Source: Schistosoma haematobium
Taxonomy: Eukaryota; Platyhelminthes; Trematoda; Strigeidida; Schistosomatidae
Direction of reading: 5' to 3'
Assembly (NCBI RefSeq): GCF_000699445.3
Contig: NC_067196.1
Location: forward strand, 73,725,864-73,789,863
DNA length: 64,000 nucleotides
Shown here: positions 44,416-56,881 of the stretch, piece by piece
Numbering within the stretch: the stretch's first letter is position 1
Layout: each line of letters opens with the position of its first letter
Notes under the pieces: model-generated
Told to the model about the DNA's origin: nothing
Databases searched by the model: none
Seen by the model: only the letters and a program-made list of their open reading frames with translations
Translations under genes and position numbers: made by a program

Positions 44416-46043
44416 AAGGAAAATTTAAATAATTTTTCTGTCAACCTATCACTGAATGCACTTTTGGAGGCAATGTACGTTGATCATGCATATATAATAT
44501 CACTTTCGGTAATGAAATTATTGCCCTAAATGAAAAAAAGTTAATTAAAAATTTCATTTTTCATTGTCCAGATTTGATTAACCGTTCTATAATAAATTGA
44601 AGGTTATTTGTTTCACCGATTTAAATTTCCTTTATTTTTACTTAACAGATCATCAAAATAGATGAAAACCAATCAGCGTTAGACAGATTTCATGTCAAAA
44701 TTTGGGACCACTCAGCTGAGAAGACATAATTCGCTCTAAGGATCTAGCCAAGTCTCTTCATTTTTATCAACGAGCACATAACATTTGACCAATAAATTAA
44801 GATTTATTGGTCTTTATTTTTATGTTCTGTCAGTTTACCATGTAGTGCAACTATCATTTGACTTACTCGATGAGTAACTAAAATGTATTCTAAAGAACTT
44901 AACTCCATCAGTTACAACATGATCAAACGTTTATTCTAATGTAATTAAAGTCAAAATTATTTCATTGTCTAGAATAAAGCTAATTCTTGATACTGTGTAT
45001 CGTTCTTTCTACTTTATAACAATCCAATATAGTGAGAATTTTTATAATTTATTCTATTCACTTAAAACAAGTCGCTTAGTTTTGAAAGATTGAAGCATAA
45101 ATGACATTTTTATGAGATCGCTGACGCCAAGGAAAAAGACATGGCGACTACATATATACAAATAGTTACTAATATAGGGGACAAATATATCACAGGAGAT
45201 TCAAAACTATGCACGCATACACTGTATCGTCTACCTTTGCTTGAAAATACACTTGATTTGGAATAGGTTTTAAAATCAAACTGTAATCAGTACTACGCAT
45301 AATTAATCGTGCTGACCAGTTATGTTAAAACTTTTGATATCACAATTAGCTACATATGTCATATATTTATTACATTTTCTTGGTCAAACGTTTTTATGTT
45401 TAGTGTTGTATCATTCGATAATTACCAACAAATTGTTTTGTTAGAGATCATCGTGAAGGTTTATTTTAACAATTCACCGATGGTAAAGCAGTTACTGAGG
45501 TTCTATACAACAAATTAGTCCCTTGATCATTAAACTGTGATAAATACACTATCTCTTCTGAGTTCACTCAATCATAAATCAAATTTGTTATCAGGTTTCT
45601 GATGAAAACAATATATACATCTAAGGTGACTAATGCAAACATAATTTAGATGCGTGAAACGTCTATATGAGCTGTGCAGCTAGAAGATACTTAACAAACT
45701 GTATATTAAATTATACTAAGAACAAATGAAAAAAACTAATATTTTTCGATAAAAATTTGTTTCCCTATGTTAAAGTTGTTTCAATACATTAATTAAGACC
45801 TATGTTTCTAGACTAAAACGATCGATTATCAATTGTTTAATCAGTTTTGTGGTTAGCAAAATTGGAGTAGTGTGAGTGGGTTCGAAACTCCCATGTTGGT
45901 TAGTAAGTTAATATGACACTGATAAAATATACACATAAAAGTTGAGTATAAGCTGAAACTCCCTGTGTAAAATGCTATTCAAATCACTTGTAAACTATTT
46001 GAATAACTGCTCCATGTACGATTTTTAAAAGAGTCATCTCGTT
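44416..46043. other. Intergenic AT-rich sequence
   Basis: Nothing supported. Confidence 0.5.
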
Positions 46044-46548
46044 TGTGGAGGCCCGTTATTTAGTCGTCATTTAGATCGAACGATGTTGTCGAAAGGGCTC
46101 TCCACTTTATTGGCCCGAGATCTGACTCCAAGGAGATTGCAATGATGATTGTTGTTGAAATATATGTCGCCTATCGTCGTATTCAATCATCGACTTTATT
46201 CGCGTTAGTCAATGACAGAAATTAGATAAGTCAAATAACGAGAATGGACTTTTGAATACATATATTTTGTATACGAACCGAATGGAATGGAGAAAATAGA
46301 AACGACGTGCAGTGGAGATGGCGGGTAAGCGAACTCCCATTTAATCAGGCATTAATCAATATTTATAGTTACACAAAAGTAAGTTACAGACATGTGATGA
46401 ATGGGATAAGAAATGAACACACACCTACGCGCTCATATAAAATAAGCCAAGATTGATAAGCGAATAATTAGCTAGGTCAAAATGTGACTCAAGTAGGATG
46501 AATAGAATAGGCTTTCCGAAAGCTAGCATAAGGTTGATGGGCTTAACA
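46044..46548 (-). mobile_element. Candidate solo LTR (505 bp), minus orientation
   Basis: Read on the minus strand it starts TGTTAAGCCC and ends GGGCCTCCACA. It has a TATAAATATT box near the middle and AATAAA downstream, in the order expected of an LTR. The flanks (TCGTT and TAATA) do not match, so no target-site duplication is visible. Confidence 0.5.
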
Positions 46549-48049
46549 TAATAACCGACACTATACCTTGTTCAATAACCAGATATGAAAGTTTCTTCAT
46601 GTCTAACATTATTGAAAAAAGAGAATAAGAGGTACATTACTTTATCCTCATAAGGTGCAGGGTTTTGCATCAATTAATTAAGTCGTGAAAAACAGATTCC
46701 AAATAAACAACTCTTACATCTTCAGATTATTCCTTTAAAAGAATAACTCAATACACAGAGAAACCTGTTAGATGAAGACTATCATATATCTTCAGAGTTT
46801 TATTCTCATTTATAGAGATCTAAAATTCACACCCACTTAATTCTATTAAATCTATATAACTTAAAATAAATGTCTTTGAAATCACTAAATAACGAACGAT
46901 TCATCCAACTTTTCACTAATCATTATCTACCTTAAAATAAACGATAGTATTTTGACGATTCTATATTGTGTAACATTTCATTTTGTTCATATAACTATAC
47001 TAGATATTTAAATAACATGGATACTGACAAAGGTTATCGATTTTATCAATTATGTTTAGTGAAGCATATACTACTGAATACAATTAAGTTTTATGTGAAA
47101 TTTTCAATGCATTTATAAATAGAATCTTTGAAGTGTTATAAAGAAAGTAATGACATTTGAGTAAACTTCATTCTGAATTAGTGTAATACTAAATGAAATT
47201 TGAATAAATTTATAATGTTAGTGATAAAAGCATAGAAATGTAAATAGAATAAATAATAAGCTTTACTAAAATTGAAAATTTGATCTAAGATAATCATTTA
47301 AAGATCTGAACACATTGAATAGATGTTTGGTGCTCTTTTTCTAAAAAAAATCAAGCATTTTCTTGTATTGTCTCATTTCATTTTACAAAAGGATAATGTA
47401 AGCGAATGAGGAGTTTCTTCAATAACGAATCAATTTTTTTCTCCTTATGTAGGCGTTTTAGAAAAGTTTTCCAAAAGTATTTATATATCTGAATGAATCA
47501 ATTCAAAAAGAAGTGTAGATCGAAATTTTCAAACAAGCGGTAATATTAAAGATGGATTAAATGACATTTGAACTCTTTGTTCAAATATAATTTGATTGAT
47601 CATTTATTTTATCCTATTAATTTGAAATCTTAGTATCTTATAGTTAGCTATCATCAGTATGTTTTGACTTCAGATTGTTTATGTTAGTTAAGTGGACAAT
47701 TAATTAACCTAACGTATGTTTTAGACGCAATATTTGAATTAATCATTGAAACAATGTAGTCAGAGTTTCTTTTAAAGGAAATACCGATTCTGTAATAAGA
47801 AGATGAAGATTATCAGAACTATGTGATGTATCAGTGCAATACATTTCGAACAATCGGACCACACATAAACTTTTTAAGAACATTTATATATAAAAATAGA
47901 AAATCAACTAGACTAAAAATGGAGGGTAAGAGGAGACAAGGATAATAAAGAAAATAATGTGAAGACGATTTTAAACCTCATCACTCTAGATAATAAGCTA
48001 AGCTTAAGGTGAGAACAAATTGTTTTTGAATACACAAAATGGGGGTCGC
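46549..48049. other. Intergenic AT-rich sequence
   Basis: Nothing supported. Confidence 0.5.
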
Positions 48050-48340
48050 CTTCTCGTATGGCTTAGTCTTCAATAACCCTTAGCATATGCCCTTTTACAC
48101 TTTTGTACAAGACCGAGTTAAGATCAGTCTTATGACTTGTTCCCACTGGACATGGCGATAGAGGATGATGGATGTTTATCCTCTACTCTTATTGGCTTAT
48201 TTGATTTTATTTGTTTCTGCAACCATTTAGGTACATGTTCAGACATCCTAATTTGTAGATCACAATTACTCCTCCCTATGTATATATTGGCCATACACAC
48301 AGTGGGATGTGACGCAATCGTTTTCATGTCTTTTGTGTTT
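48050..48340 (-). mobile_element. Penelope-like element GIY-YIG endonuclease relic
   Basis: The minus-strand frame contains ANIYIGRSNCDLQIRMSEHV followed by PKWL, the YIG half of a PLE GIY-YIG domain. The first half and the RT are missing. Confidence 0.65.
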
Positions 48341-48910
48341 GTGATGAAACAGCATTGTTAAAGAAAAACGAATTCATGATAAAGATTTATCTAAACATGT
48401 TCATATAATATAAATTATTTAATATGACACAAGATTAATCATGTTAGAATGTATTAACAAAATATGGTTTGAAAAGTATGTCTAAAAGTGTACTATAGGC
48501 ACTTGATGATCATTCCAAAATAGTAATGGAGACAATAACTAAATTTCTGTTTGTGTGATAATTGATGATATCCATGTTATTATTGATACAGCAATATACA
48601 TTTTTTGTTACCTAACAGTTGTCTTGGTATAGCTTACTGTACTTTATTGCTTCTGTTCAAATTGTTATGATTACCTGAAATATTTAGGAGTTAGACCGTT
48701 AATCTTTCTTTATAAAAAAGAAAAGTCGTTTGATAATTCTGATTTGGATGATTTCCGTGTAAAATATCAGACTAGATTATTAGGTACAACTTTGAAATGA
48801 TTTTAATTTGCATCGCTTTGTTTATTGCAAATAGAATTTTATATTGAGCATTTTTTACACATTCACAGTTGAATTTCTATCAAATTTTAGAACTACATGC
48901 TTTTATATAT

Positions 48911-49197
48911 TACTGAGGTGTTTGCTACTTATATTGACATAAGTAGTAGATGATGTTAGTCGTGAACAGAATGTCTGGCAGCAGAGAGACAAGAGGATCG
49001 AACAGTAAAGAATGGAAACAAAATGCAAATTGTATGAAAATGCAAGAACAATGAAGTCTGAGTCATTATGAGACAACTGATGGACATTTTTCAAACTACG
49101 TATTTACTTTATGATTGTTAGATTTTATTAACAAGTCCTGTAATTTTGTGTTAAATACAAGCGATTGTCCCCACTAGTGTTCTTGTTCACTACATTA
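48911..49197 (-). repeat. 287-bp dispersed repeat, inverted copy
   Basis: Reverse complement of 36471-36757 with few differences. The two copies are about 12 kb apart and face each other. Confidence 0.8.
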
Positions 49198-50164
49198 CGT
49201 CATTAAATATCAGTAGTTAATGCAATATGCTATCAATATATGTATTATAACTATAGATTTAGTAAATGATTTCATTACAACAAAGATTTTTCTTAACTAA
49301 ATTATCTTCAGGTTTTTCAAGATCATCTACTTTAACACTAATTTTAAATGAACATTGTAATAAAAATATAGTACCAATCTTATTGACTGATCAAGAGATT
49401 ATGTTGTTATCATAGACTGTATCTAAGACATGACGAAATAAGAGTAACTTTGATTTTACCATTAAGAATCATGTCGAATAGTCATATGAATTGTTTACCA
49501 TAAAGCTCGTTTTCTGAATAACCTCTAATCGTATTTCATTTTCTGGAGTTAGAAGTTTGGTTATAAATATGATATTCTATCAGAAACTGTAAATTTTACA
49601 TCAAGTTGTTCTCTTGTTTGATATTCATATATAAGGAGGGTTTTTGTGCTTAGTTTTTATCATAAACGGATATTATCTGAATAAACCAGTAAATATTTAA
49701 TAGCTATTTCTTGATGTTTTGGGACTTCTTAAGATTAAACACTTGGTACTACATCAGTAACCTAATCTAGAAAAGTTTGCGCTAAAATTTACATTTAAAG
49801 TGGATCTAAAAATAGTTATAAAGTGAAATTTGAAATCAGTGAATAATGTATGCTTCATCCTTTTTAAATCTATCTCTTTCATCATTTTTAAAGTAACATT
49901 GTATCTAGCATAAAAATAATCAGTAAATTATGCAATATATCTTCCTAGTCACTTGTAACAAAACAGTAATCATAAAACCGTCAAACGTATTCTAAAAATT
50001 GAATGACTATGATTGTTGAAAGTGGCTTTTAACACAAAAACTTGGACTAAAAACAATCAGTACGATTTAATGCAAAAGACAGAATGCGTAGTACTTATCT
50101 TATTGCAACAAGAGATTTTAATGTATTTCTTATCAGTTTTTCATGGTCAATACACATTTGTTTA
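49198..50164. other. Intergenic AT-rich sequence
   Basis: Nothing supported. Confidence 0.5.
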
Positions 50165-50682
50165 TCAGAAGGGGTTTTGTGGATATAGTAATTTTAATAG
50201 TTGAGATCATGCATCAATTGAAGCTAGGCCGCCATGGAAAACCTGAAAGCATTGGATGGCCGTTTCGTCCTGTTGTGGGACCCCTTAGCATTGCGTATCT
50301 ACTAAACCGCCTTGCGAGATTCCTGGAGTTCTAGTGAGAAGTAGTGACCAGTGGAGTTCAAACAGGTCTGTTGTGAGATAGTAACTCACTGAAGACAATG
50401 GTGGATATAACACTCAATTTCGTAGATTGGTCGAGGTTAGACATTAGCACCGTTGGATGCCGACAGGCTCAATGGTCTACATGTTGAGCGTTCGCGAGCA
50501 GGGATAAACGCCCTGGGTTTGAATCCCACGAGTGGGATCGTAGATGCGCACTATTGAGGAGTCCCACAATGGGACGAAATCGCCGCCCAGTTCTTCCAAG
50601 TTTTCAATGTTGGTCTAACATCAATCGGTTCATGATCTCAATCAACAACTTAATAATCTCCACAACCCTATACTGATAATTC
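50165..50682. repeat. Hammerhead-bearing inverted-repeat element, copy 6 (both ends present)
   Basis: Terminal arms of roughly 130-150 bp are imperfect reverse complements. The left arm starts TATCAGAAGGGGTTTTGTGG and the right arm ends CTCCACAACCCTATACTGATA. Each arm holds a hammerhead relic, minus strand at 50249-50293 and plus strand at 50548-50595. The middle carries a tRNA-like head with box-B-like GGTTTGAATCCC. Both ribozymes have core changes (CUAAGGG on the left, UUGAGGA and GCC on the right). Confidence 0.75.
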
Positions 50683-50929
50683 TTTTAGTGAAATATTCTT
50701 AATCTCAACTTTCTTTTCTGTTCATTAATCGTATGCATTCATTCTATCTAACATAGAACACTTTAATGATGATAAGTATTAACCAAAAACGTGTCTTACT
50801 CTCTATGGTATCTCCTAGTATGTTAGCTAGATTTTTGATGTTTACTACATGATATCCATTATAATTATATATAAATAATTCATTTATTTATTAAACCTAA
50901 ATGAAAATAGTTAACTCACTTTCAGTAGT

Positions 50930-51290
50930 GTTGGATAAAATGGCTAAGAATCGGTCCCAATGGCACAGATGCATCCGCTCATTGTCTTCCTTCTAGATTC
51001 TACTTTTTAAATCTATTTTGTAATTTTTGTTAAGCTAGCTAGCATACTGAAGATTGGTTTTGATATCGCTAATAATCTATTGGTCGGTGGGCCATTATTT
51101 TTGGTGATTTCCCAACTGTAGTGATGCAGAGTGTGGAGTAATAAGTAAAGAAGTAAAAAAACATCTTCCCTATGGCTAGTTCTTCTTACCACCACTGGTG
51201 CAACTACCATTTTTTAATACTTTGGTATTCATTTCGATAATGTCATGTCATTAGACTGAAGTGTTATGGCGATTTGGGCGAATGGGAGGT
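50930..51290 (+). mobile_element. LINE 3'-end relic
   Basis: AAATGGCTAAGAATCGGTCCC reads MAKNRSQW, close to the end of the 15.5-kb LINE family. The downstream part is diverged and its limit is uncertain. Confidence 0.45.
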
Positions 51291-52040
51291 CGTAATTTTG
51301 TTTTAACTACCTTGATACTTGTTCATAGTTTCATCCATTTGCTATACAAAGAAATGCTGATTCAACACAATTATAAAAAGTACTATTTAATTAACGAATA
51401 ACATGTTTCTATTTGCTAAGTGGTCCTAAAAGATCAAATGGTAACCTAATTCAAATAAGCCAAAAACTAGCAAAAAAATAAAATAAAATCTATTTAAACT
51501 ACATAAGTAACTACATAATTTATTAATTTTCTTATGGTATATAATGAGCTCAAAGCAACTAAACGGAAATAAATTTATTTTTACAGTACACAGTAAGCAT
51601 GATTATGTTACTGAGTTAGTCGAATCTAATCACTTCATAGTTAATATAACAATAAGTTTTCATTTCGTATAACATTGGCATACAGTTCACACCTTTTACG
51701 TATATTATCATCACTAATAATACTCTCTTAATGATCAATTAAATTTAGAATGAGAATACACGATGTAATCTCAATGTCAGTTTTGTTACTTTAAATAAAT
51801 ATCATTCACTTAAGTGATTACCATGATGATTACACTAAAACGTAATTTTATCACTACTAAACTTAAATAATAATAATAATTCAAAAGAAGTGTAATTTAC
51901 TTTAGATATTCATTAGTGGTAATTAAGGTGTATAGCATCTTAGATCTGATAAATAATTGATAAACAATCATATTTACATAACTCTGGTTACTAGAAGTTT
52001 GAAGTTTTAAAATGATTCAAGTTTAAAAATCAATTGTAAA
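51291..52040. other. Intergenic AT-rich sequence
   Basis: Nothing supported. Confidence 0.5.
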
Positions 52041-52044
52041 TTAC

Positions 52045-52262
52045 TTACTTACACCTGTTACCCCCGATTGAGTATAGGCCGCCGAATAGCATTCTCCAAC
52101 CCACTCTCTCCTAAGCCTTTCTTTTTAGTTCTATTCAATTGTTGTTCATTCTTCTCATGTCTGTCTCCATTCGCCGGTGTAATATGTTCTTTAGTCTTCC
52201 TCTTCGCCTTGAGGATCTCAAGTGAGGACTTGCCTTGTGACGCAGTTGGGTTCTTACCTCAA
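52045..52262 (-). mobile_element. RTE LINE 3'-end relic
   Basis: Starts on the plus strand with TTACTTACACCTGTTACCCC, the reverse complement of the RTE end. The minus strand reads back through the RVGWRML- and RGRPKN-like coding end with frameshifts. Confidence 0.65.
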
Positions 52263-52299
52263 TGTGTAATGTAAATAATTAACAAAATTTACACAGAAT

Positions 52300-52445
52300 G
52301 GGGATTTATGGAGATTGTTCAAATTTTAACAATTGAATTTATGAGTTGATCCCGAGTGGGTGGGTTGTGGGTGCGCACTGCTAGAATGAAATAGGCGTTC
52401 AGGACTCTCAGGTTTTCAATGGTGGTCTAACTTAGATAGAATAAA
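52300..52445 (+). repeat. Hammerhead-bearing repeat, copy 7 (core deleted)
   Basis: Family termini with GCGCACTGCTAG, then a deletion removing stem II and GAAA. No ribozyme is left. Confidence 0.55.
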
Positions 52446-52710
52446 TTTATACAATTTTTTTACAATAACCATGCTCTACTATTGTCGGTATTATCAAATT
52501 ATTCTGAGTGCATTAATTTTTAAAAGTCTTGAATAACTCAAAACATGTATATTCAGTAATGTAGTTCATTGTCTTTCAATCAAATGATAACATTTTATTC
52601 TTCAGTCAGTATAACTAGATGACTCCACAGATCTACTAGTCAATTTTTAATTCGATTTGTATAGACAGTCTTATTCAGCAGTGATCATACACTGTAAAAT
52701 GAATCATCTT

Positions 52711-52766
52711 AAGAAGGACTTTACACACATGACATTGATCACCACCCAGTGATCAATCAATTGTGA
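52711..52766 (+). repeat. 56-bp direct repeat, left copy
   Basis: AAGAAGGACTTTACACAC...; matches 53053-53108 with few differences. It flanks the tRNA-like SINE. Confidence 0.8.
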
Positions 52767-53052
52767 TTACATCTCAGTCCTACAGGAGGTCGGTCGCGGC
52801 CATGATAGCCCAGTAGTAACGTCTCTGACTATGAAGCTGGGTGACACGGGATCTAATCCGTTAGGGAGCACCAGTTCCCCCAAGGCCACAGGCACACGTT
52901 ACTGACGAATGCCAAGTAGCACGAAACCCGGGTCCAGGGTTTCCTGTTGACTACCTTCAACCACCATCTAATCTCAACATAGTGCACGCAAAGTCGAGTC
53001 ACCTAGACTAGTAGCCACATTGCAACTTGGTCGATCGCATTCGATTTGCACT
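52767..53052 (+). repeat. tRNA-derived SINE
   Basis: It has an A-box-like TAGCCCAGTAGTAACG and a B-box-like GGATCTAATCC about 35 bp later, the spacing of a tRNA-derived RNA polymerase III promoter, and a GC-richer body. It is flanked by 56-bp direct repeats, far longer than an ordinary target-site duplication. Confidence 0.6.
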
Positions 53053-53108
53053 AAGAAGGACTTGACACATATGACATTGATCACTACCCAGTGACCAATC
53101 AATTGTGA
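53053..53108 (+). repeat. 56-bp direct repeat, right copy
   Basis: Matches 52711-52766. Confidence 0.8.
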
Positions 53109-54350
53109 ATAATCTTAATTTCTACTTAAATGATAAAATAAATGTAATTTCAATATTGTTTGTATATTTTGCAAATTATTGCTGCTCATCAGAAATACAA
53201 ACTTTAAAGTATACAAACTGTTAAATAAAACATGTCACAAAGACACGTAATTCTATCATATGTACAAGCAAAATTAAAAATATCAGATAAACTGATTACA
53301 TCTATCACTTTGTCTAATTACTAATTATCAAGTAATATAGGTATAATATTATAGCAACTATCCTACAGTCAACTTCACAATTATGGTTAATTTTGGTTAA
53401 GCTCTTTTAATAACTTACTTAATAGACAATGTTATTCGAACAGTAACATTTTGCATGTTTCTTTGTACTATTATGACCACTATCATATCTAAATAAACGT
53501 GTACACTTGATCACATGACAGACTCTAGCTAAAATGTTGACAGCTTAAATGTCGCTCGGTGAATAATCCTCTTCCCCATGTATATATGTACTCAAACCCT
53601 ATTATTAACCTTTACCTTGCCCAGCTGCGCCCTATTCGATTTGACTATAAATTTGCCTCTGTATTTGTTCATACACATATTGGTCTCTTTGATTCAAATT
53701 CGCTTGATGTGCTTATAGCTTTGTTATCCGTGCTATCTGCTAATAAATTGTAGTTTCTGATTCTTATTGACCTCTAATTTCAAACACCATTGAGGATTAT
53801 GTAATAACGATTATAAAGTTGATTGATTAATAAACCTATGCCACTACAATATTATATCAACAGAATTAACGTGAATGGGAATTATTATTTCTTAAGTTGA
53901 AACATCCCATTTCACTTCAAATTTTAATAGTTTCAATTATGAAATCTCAAAAACATAATCTCAACAATACACTGATATTTTATTCACAATTTTCACATAA
54001 GTCAAATTTATTGATAACTAATGTGACTATGTTGTTTTAGTCATTCTAAGTCAATATTCTTCCTGGATTAATTAAATAATAATAATAGTAATGATAATAA
54101 CAATAATAATACTTATACAACTATAGAATTTACATTGTCATGTGTTAATTAATGTTTTATAAGGTAAAACGTTATACATTGTTTTACAGGAAGATATTTC
54201 CAGTAAAAAGTTATTCATGGAAAAATGATGGTCAGCATAATAAAAGATCTACAATCAAATGATTCTGTCACAGGTTATAAGAAGAACAGTCAGTTTCTTT
54301 ACATGACCTATTAATTAATTAATTACTCAAAACTACTTTTCAATTATAGA
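53109..54350. other. Intergenic AT-rich sequence upstream of TAL gene B
   Basis: No gene supported. An interrupted AAT/AAC run lies near 54075-54110. Confidence 0.5.
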
Positions 54351-54353
54351 ATA

Positions 54354-54361
54354 TATAAATA
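54354..54361 (+). promoter_or_regulatory. Candidate TATA box of TAL gene B
   Basis: TATAAATA 94 bp before the ATG, at a position comparable to TAL gene C. Confidence 0.45.
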
Positions 54362-54447
54362 TAAACCAATCTGTGTAACAAATATTCTTTGCATTGAAAA
54401 ACAAAAGAGAAGAAGAAAAGAAAATTTGAACAGCAAAAACAACAACC

Positions 54448-56881
54448 ATGGAACCATTCATTACTACATTTAGTGCTATAGATAAACGAGGAGTCAATGT
54501 TATTACAATTAATGAATTACGTAATTATGTTGCAGAAAATCATTTAGATAAAGAAATGATACCGGTTAGTACATTAATTTGTTTGTTTGTTTGATAAAAA
54601 GAATTTTCAATAAGAACTATTTATCTTTACTTATCACTAAATTGGTATCAATCATTGTAGTATGTTGTTCTTCACTCAATATATGAAATAGAATAACATA
54701 CTATTGATTTGCTTCTTTAAAGTTTTAAGTAGTATATATATAGTGTTGAGTATCAAAACTTTTTCATTTCTATGAGAAGTATGCTTTTTAGTACATGTTA
54801 TGTAATTGAATGAACATTTAAACCAGAAAAAAGAAATCTGTTATAGCGAACTATACCTAGTTCATTAAAAAAATATATAACATGTCATATCTTAAAGGAT
54901 TTTCTACTTAGTTCTGTATTATTTCAATTACATTTCCGTTAACTATAGACTTAATGAACACCGGAAAATTCACTACTGAAGCCAATAAAATATATTTTAC
55001 AACAATGAAGATTATATCATATTAGTCATTATATGTTAAAATTATATTTGAAATAATCTCAGCGATTGAAATTTAAATAATTCCAACGTTTCGTCCAGCT
55101 AACTTGTCTGAACTTCTTCAGGGTAATAATCAAAATCTAATGACTTCTCTATACTCGGCGCCCAATTTCTGTCAAACTATTCGTTCAAATCTTGGCGAAT
55201 ATTCGTACAGAACAAAAATGTTTATTGTGACTACTACCATGATTAGAATAAGTTGTATGAGTTAAGATAAATTTATTATGGTACATTTATCATGCTTTAC
55301 GTTGAAAACAGTATTAATATTTTAATAAATAGCAATAATTACTAAAACATTGATACGAAACTACTGAATAATTATTAAGTAATATATATATTCGATTTTA
55401 TTTAAATTTATTTAAATGTTTCAACGTTTGTCAATATAAGAAATGGCAATCACTTTTCGATCCCGAAGGAACGGGGAAGATAACTTTTCGAAGATTTTGT
55501 GAAGTTCTTGGAGTTCATCCAGAAAGACCGTACGTTTGTGTGATATTTTCAGATATAGTTCGCTGAAGTTTTATATTTGTTTAAATAATGAAAAGTTTTT
55601 ATATTTAAATTGTATGCCAAATTTATTTATCGTACAATGGCCTGTAAATCCAGTTATATTAAACATTTTAAGATGTAACCATTATTTGGAATTTAGTCTT
55701 TCGTGCTTCTTTTTGACTACAATTATTAAAAGTGATAAACTAGATTGAAATAAATTCCCACTACTAATTGATTGTCAGTGGTTCAATAGATGAAATCAGT
55801 TTGTAATATAGTACTAACCTCAGAATTCTGTCTGTTGCTTTATCAATATCACTGTTATTATTCACTATAATAATTTTGATAATTTCATAACTTTCCTACA
55901 ACGAAATTAATTTTCACTTCATAGATAATATTTTCATCTGAAGGTAAATTATGTAATACTTGTGATGAGTGAGACCTATTTTCTATGTTGATTAAGTTTC
56001 AGAACTCACTCCATTAAAAATAATGTAATCCCTTAACAACAGATTACTCCATAACACTTACAAGTTTCCAAATCAGGTATAAAACAATGGTACTTGATGA
56101 ATAACAACCTTACTCTTATATTATCTAGGATAAATGAAAAAAGATAATTTTAATTTGGTAACGTCAAACAAGATGAAGTGGACAATCGTTTTCTCCTAAC
56201 CTGGTACACCTCATGTGGGCACACACAAACCTGCATGAACTAAAACGTTTAAACATGTGGATTTTGATACGGTCATCTAAAATCGGTTATTGGAATGTTC
56301 TCTATTTGGGTCATTGGTTCAAACTGATTAACATATTTGAGTTAAGACGAGACTAGTGCTATTCGGTGTTTTAAAGGTCCCCTACCTCCTGCCGGTTAGT
56401 AAATAAAATCATTTTTATATTTCATAAGAAAAACTTAAATAAAAATTAATTCCATAATCATTACGTCGAAGTACTTCATTTCTTTATATGGAGCTTTCAA
56501 TCATTTTGTTTTTTTGAAATCTAACGTTATAATCTCGATACCTATATATTTTTTAGTCAAGCTGTAATCAGCAAACCATTGTACGGAATACCTACAACAG
56601 GCCTACGACCTGAAATCTTTGTAATTATGCAAGAACTACCATTACAAGATCAAATCAAAATATCAGAAGAAGCTTATAGACTTACTCAACCACAAGATAA
56701 ATTTATAGAAAAAGAAGCTTCAGAAAAACTTAAAAGATGGCTTGACACAACATATGGTCGTCATTGGCATGTGACTATTGTCAGAGGTTCATATTGGACA
56801 ACTTATACTCATATTCCAAATTGGTCATTTCATTTTAAAATCAATCAGCATTCATTCATCATTTATCGTACAAATGAATGA
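54448..56881 (+). CDS. Tegument-allergen-like protein B (EF-hand + dynein light chain), 176 aa
   Basis: Exons 54448-54564, 55441-55529 and 56557-56881 join in frame and have the same lengths (117 and 89 nt) and phases as the first two exons of TAL gene A, which shows common descent. Donors are GTTAGT and GTACGT, acceptors TATAAG and TTTTAG. The first EF loop, DKRGVNVITINE, has Arg and Val at two calcium-binding positions. The second, DPEGTGKITFRR, lacks the last acidic residue. Calcium binding is therefore doubtful. The C-terminal dynein-light-chain-like domain has ELPLQDQI, WLDTTYGRHWHVTIVRG and YWTTYTH. The coding frame is intact, so the changed loop looks like divergence and not decay. The exact TAL number is not assigned. 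Confidence 0.9.
54565..55440 (+). other. Intron 1 of TAL gene B
   Basis: 876 bp, AT-rich, with the short hammerhead-like repeat copy 2 at 55050-55137. Confidence 0.85.
55050..55137 (-). repeat. Short repeat with hammerhead-like motif, copy 2
   Basis: On the minus strand: CUGAAGA, one extra A, stem GUUCAG/CUGGAC, then GAAACGUU. This resembles the minimal hammerheads reported in Penelope-like elements, with a very short stem III. The extra base and a poor stem I leave the call open. Confidence 0.45.
55530..56556 (+). other. Intron 2 of TAL gene B
   Basis: 1027 bp, AT-rich, nothing else recognised. Confidence 0.85.

Noticed and set aside
52068..52274. 68-codon plus-strand frame
   Set aside because: It is antisense to an RTE 3'-end relic.
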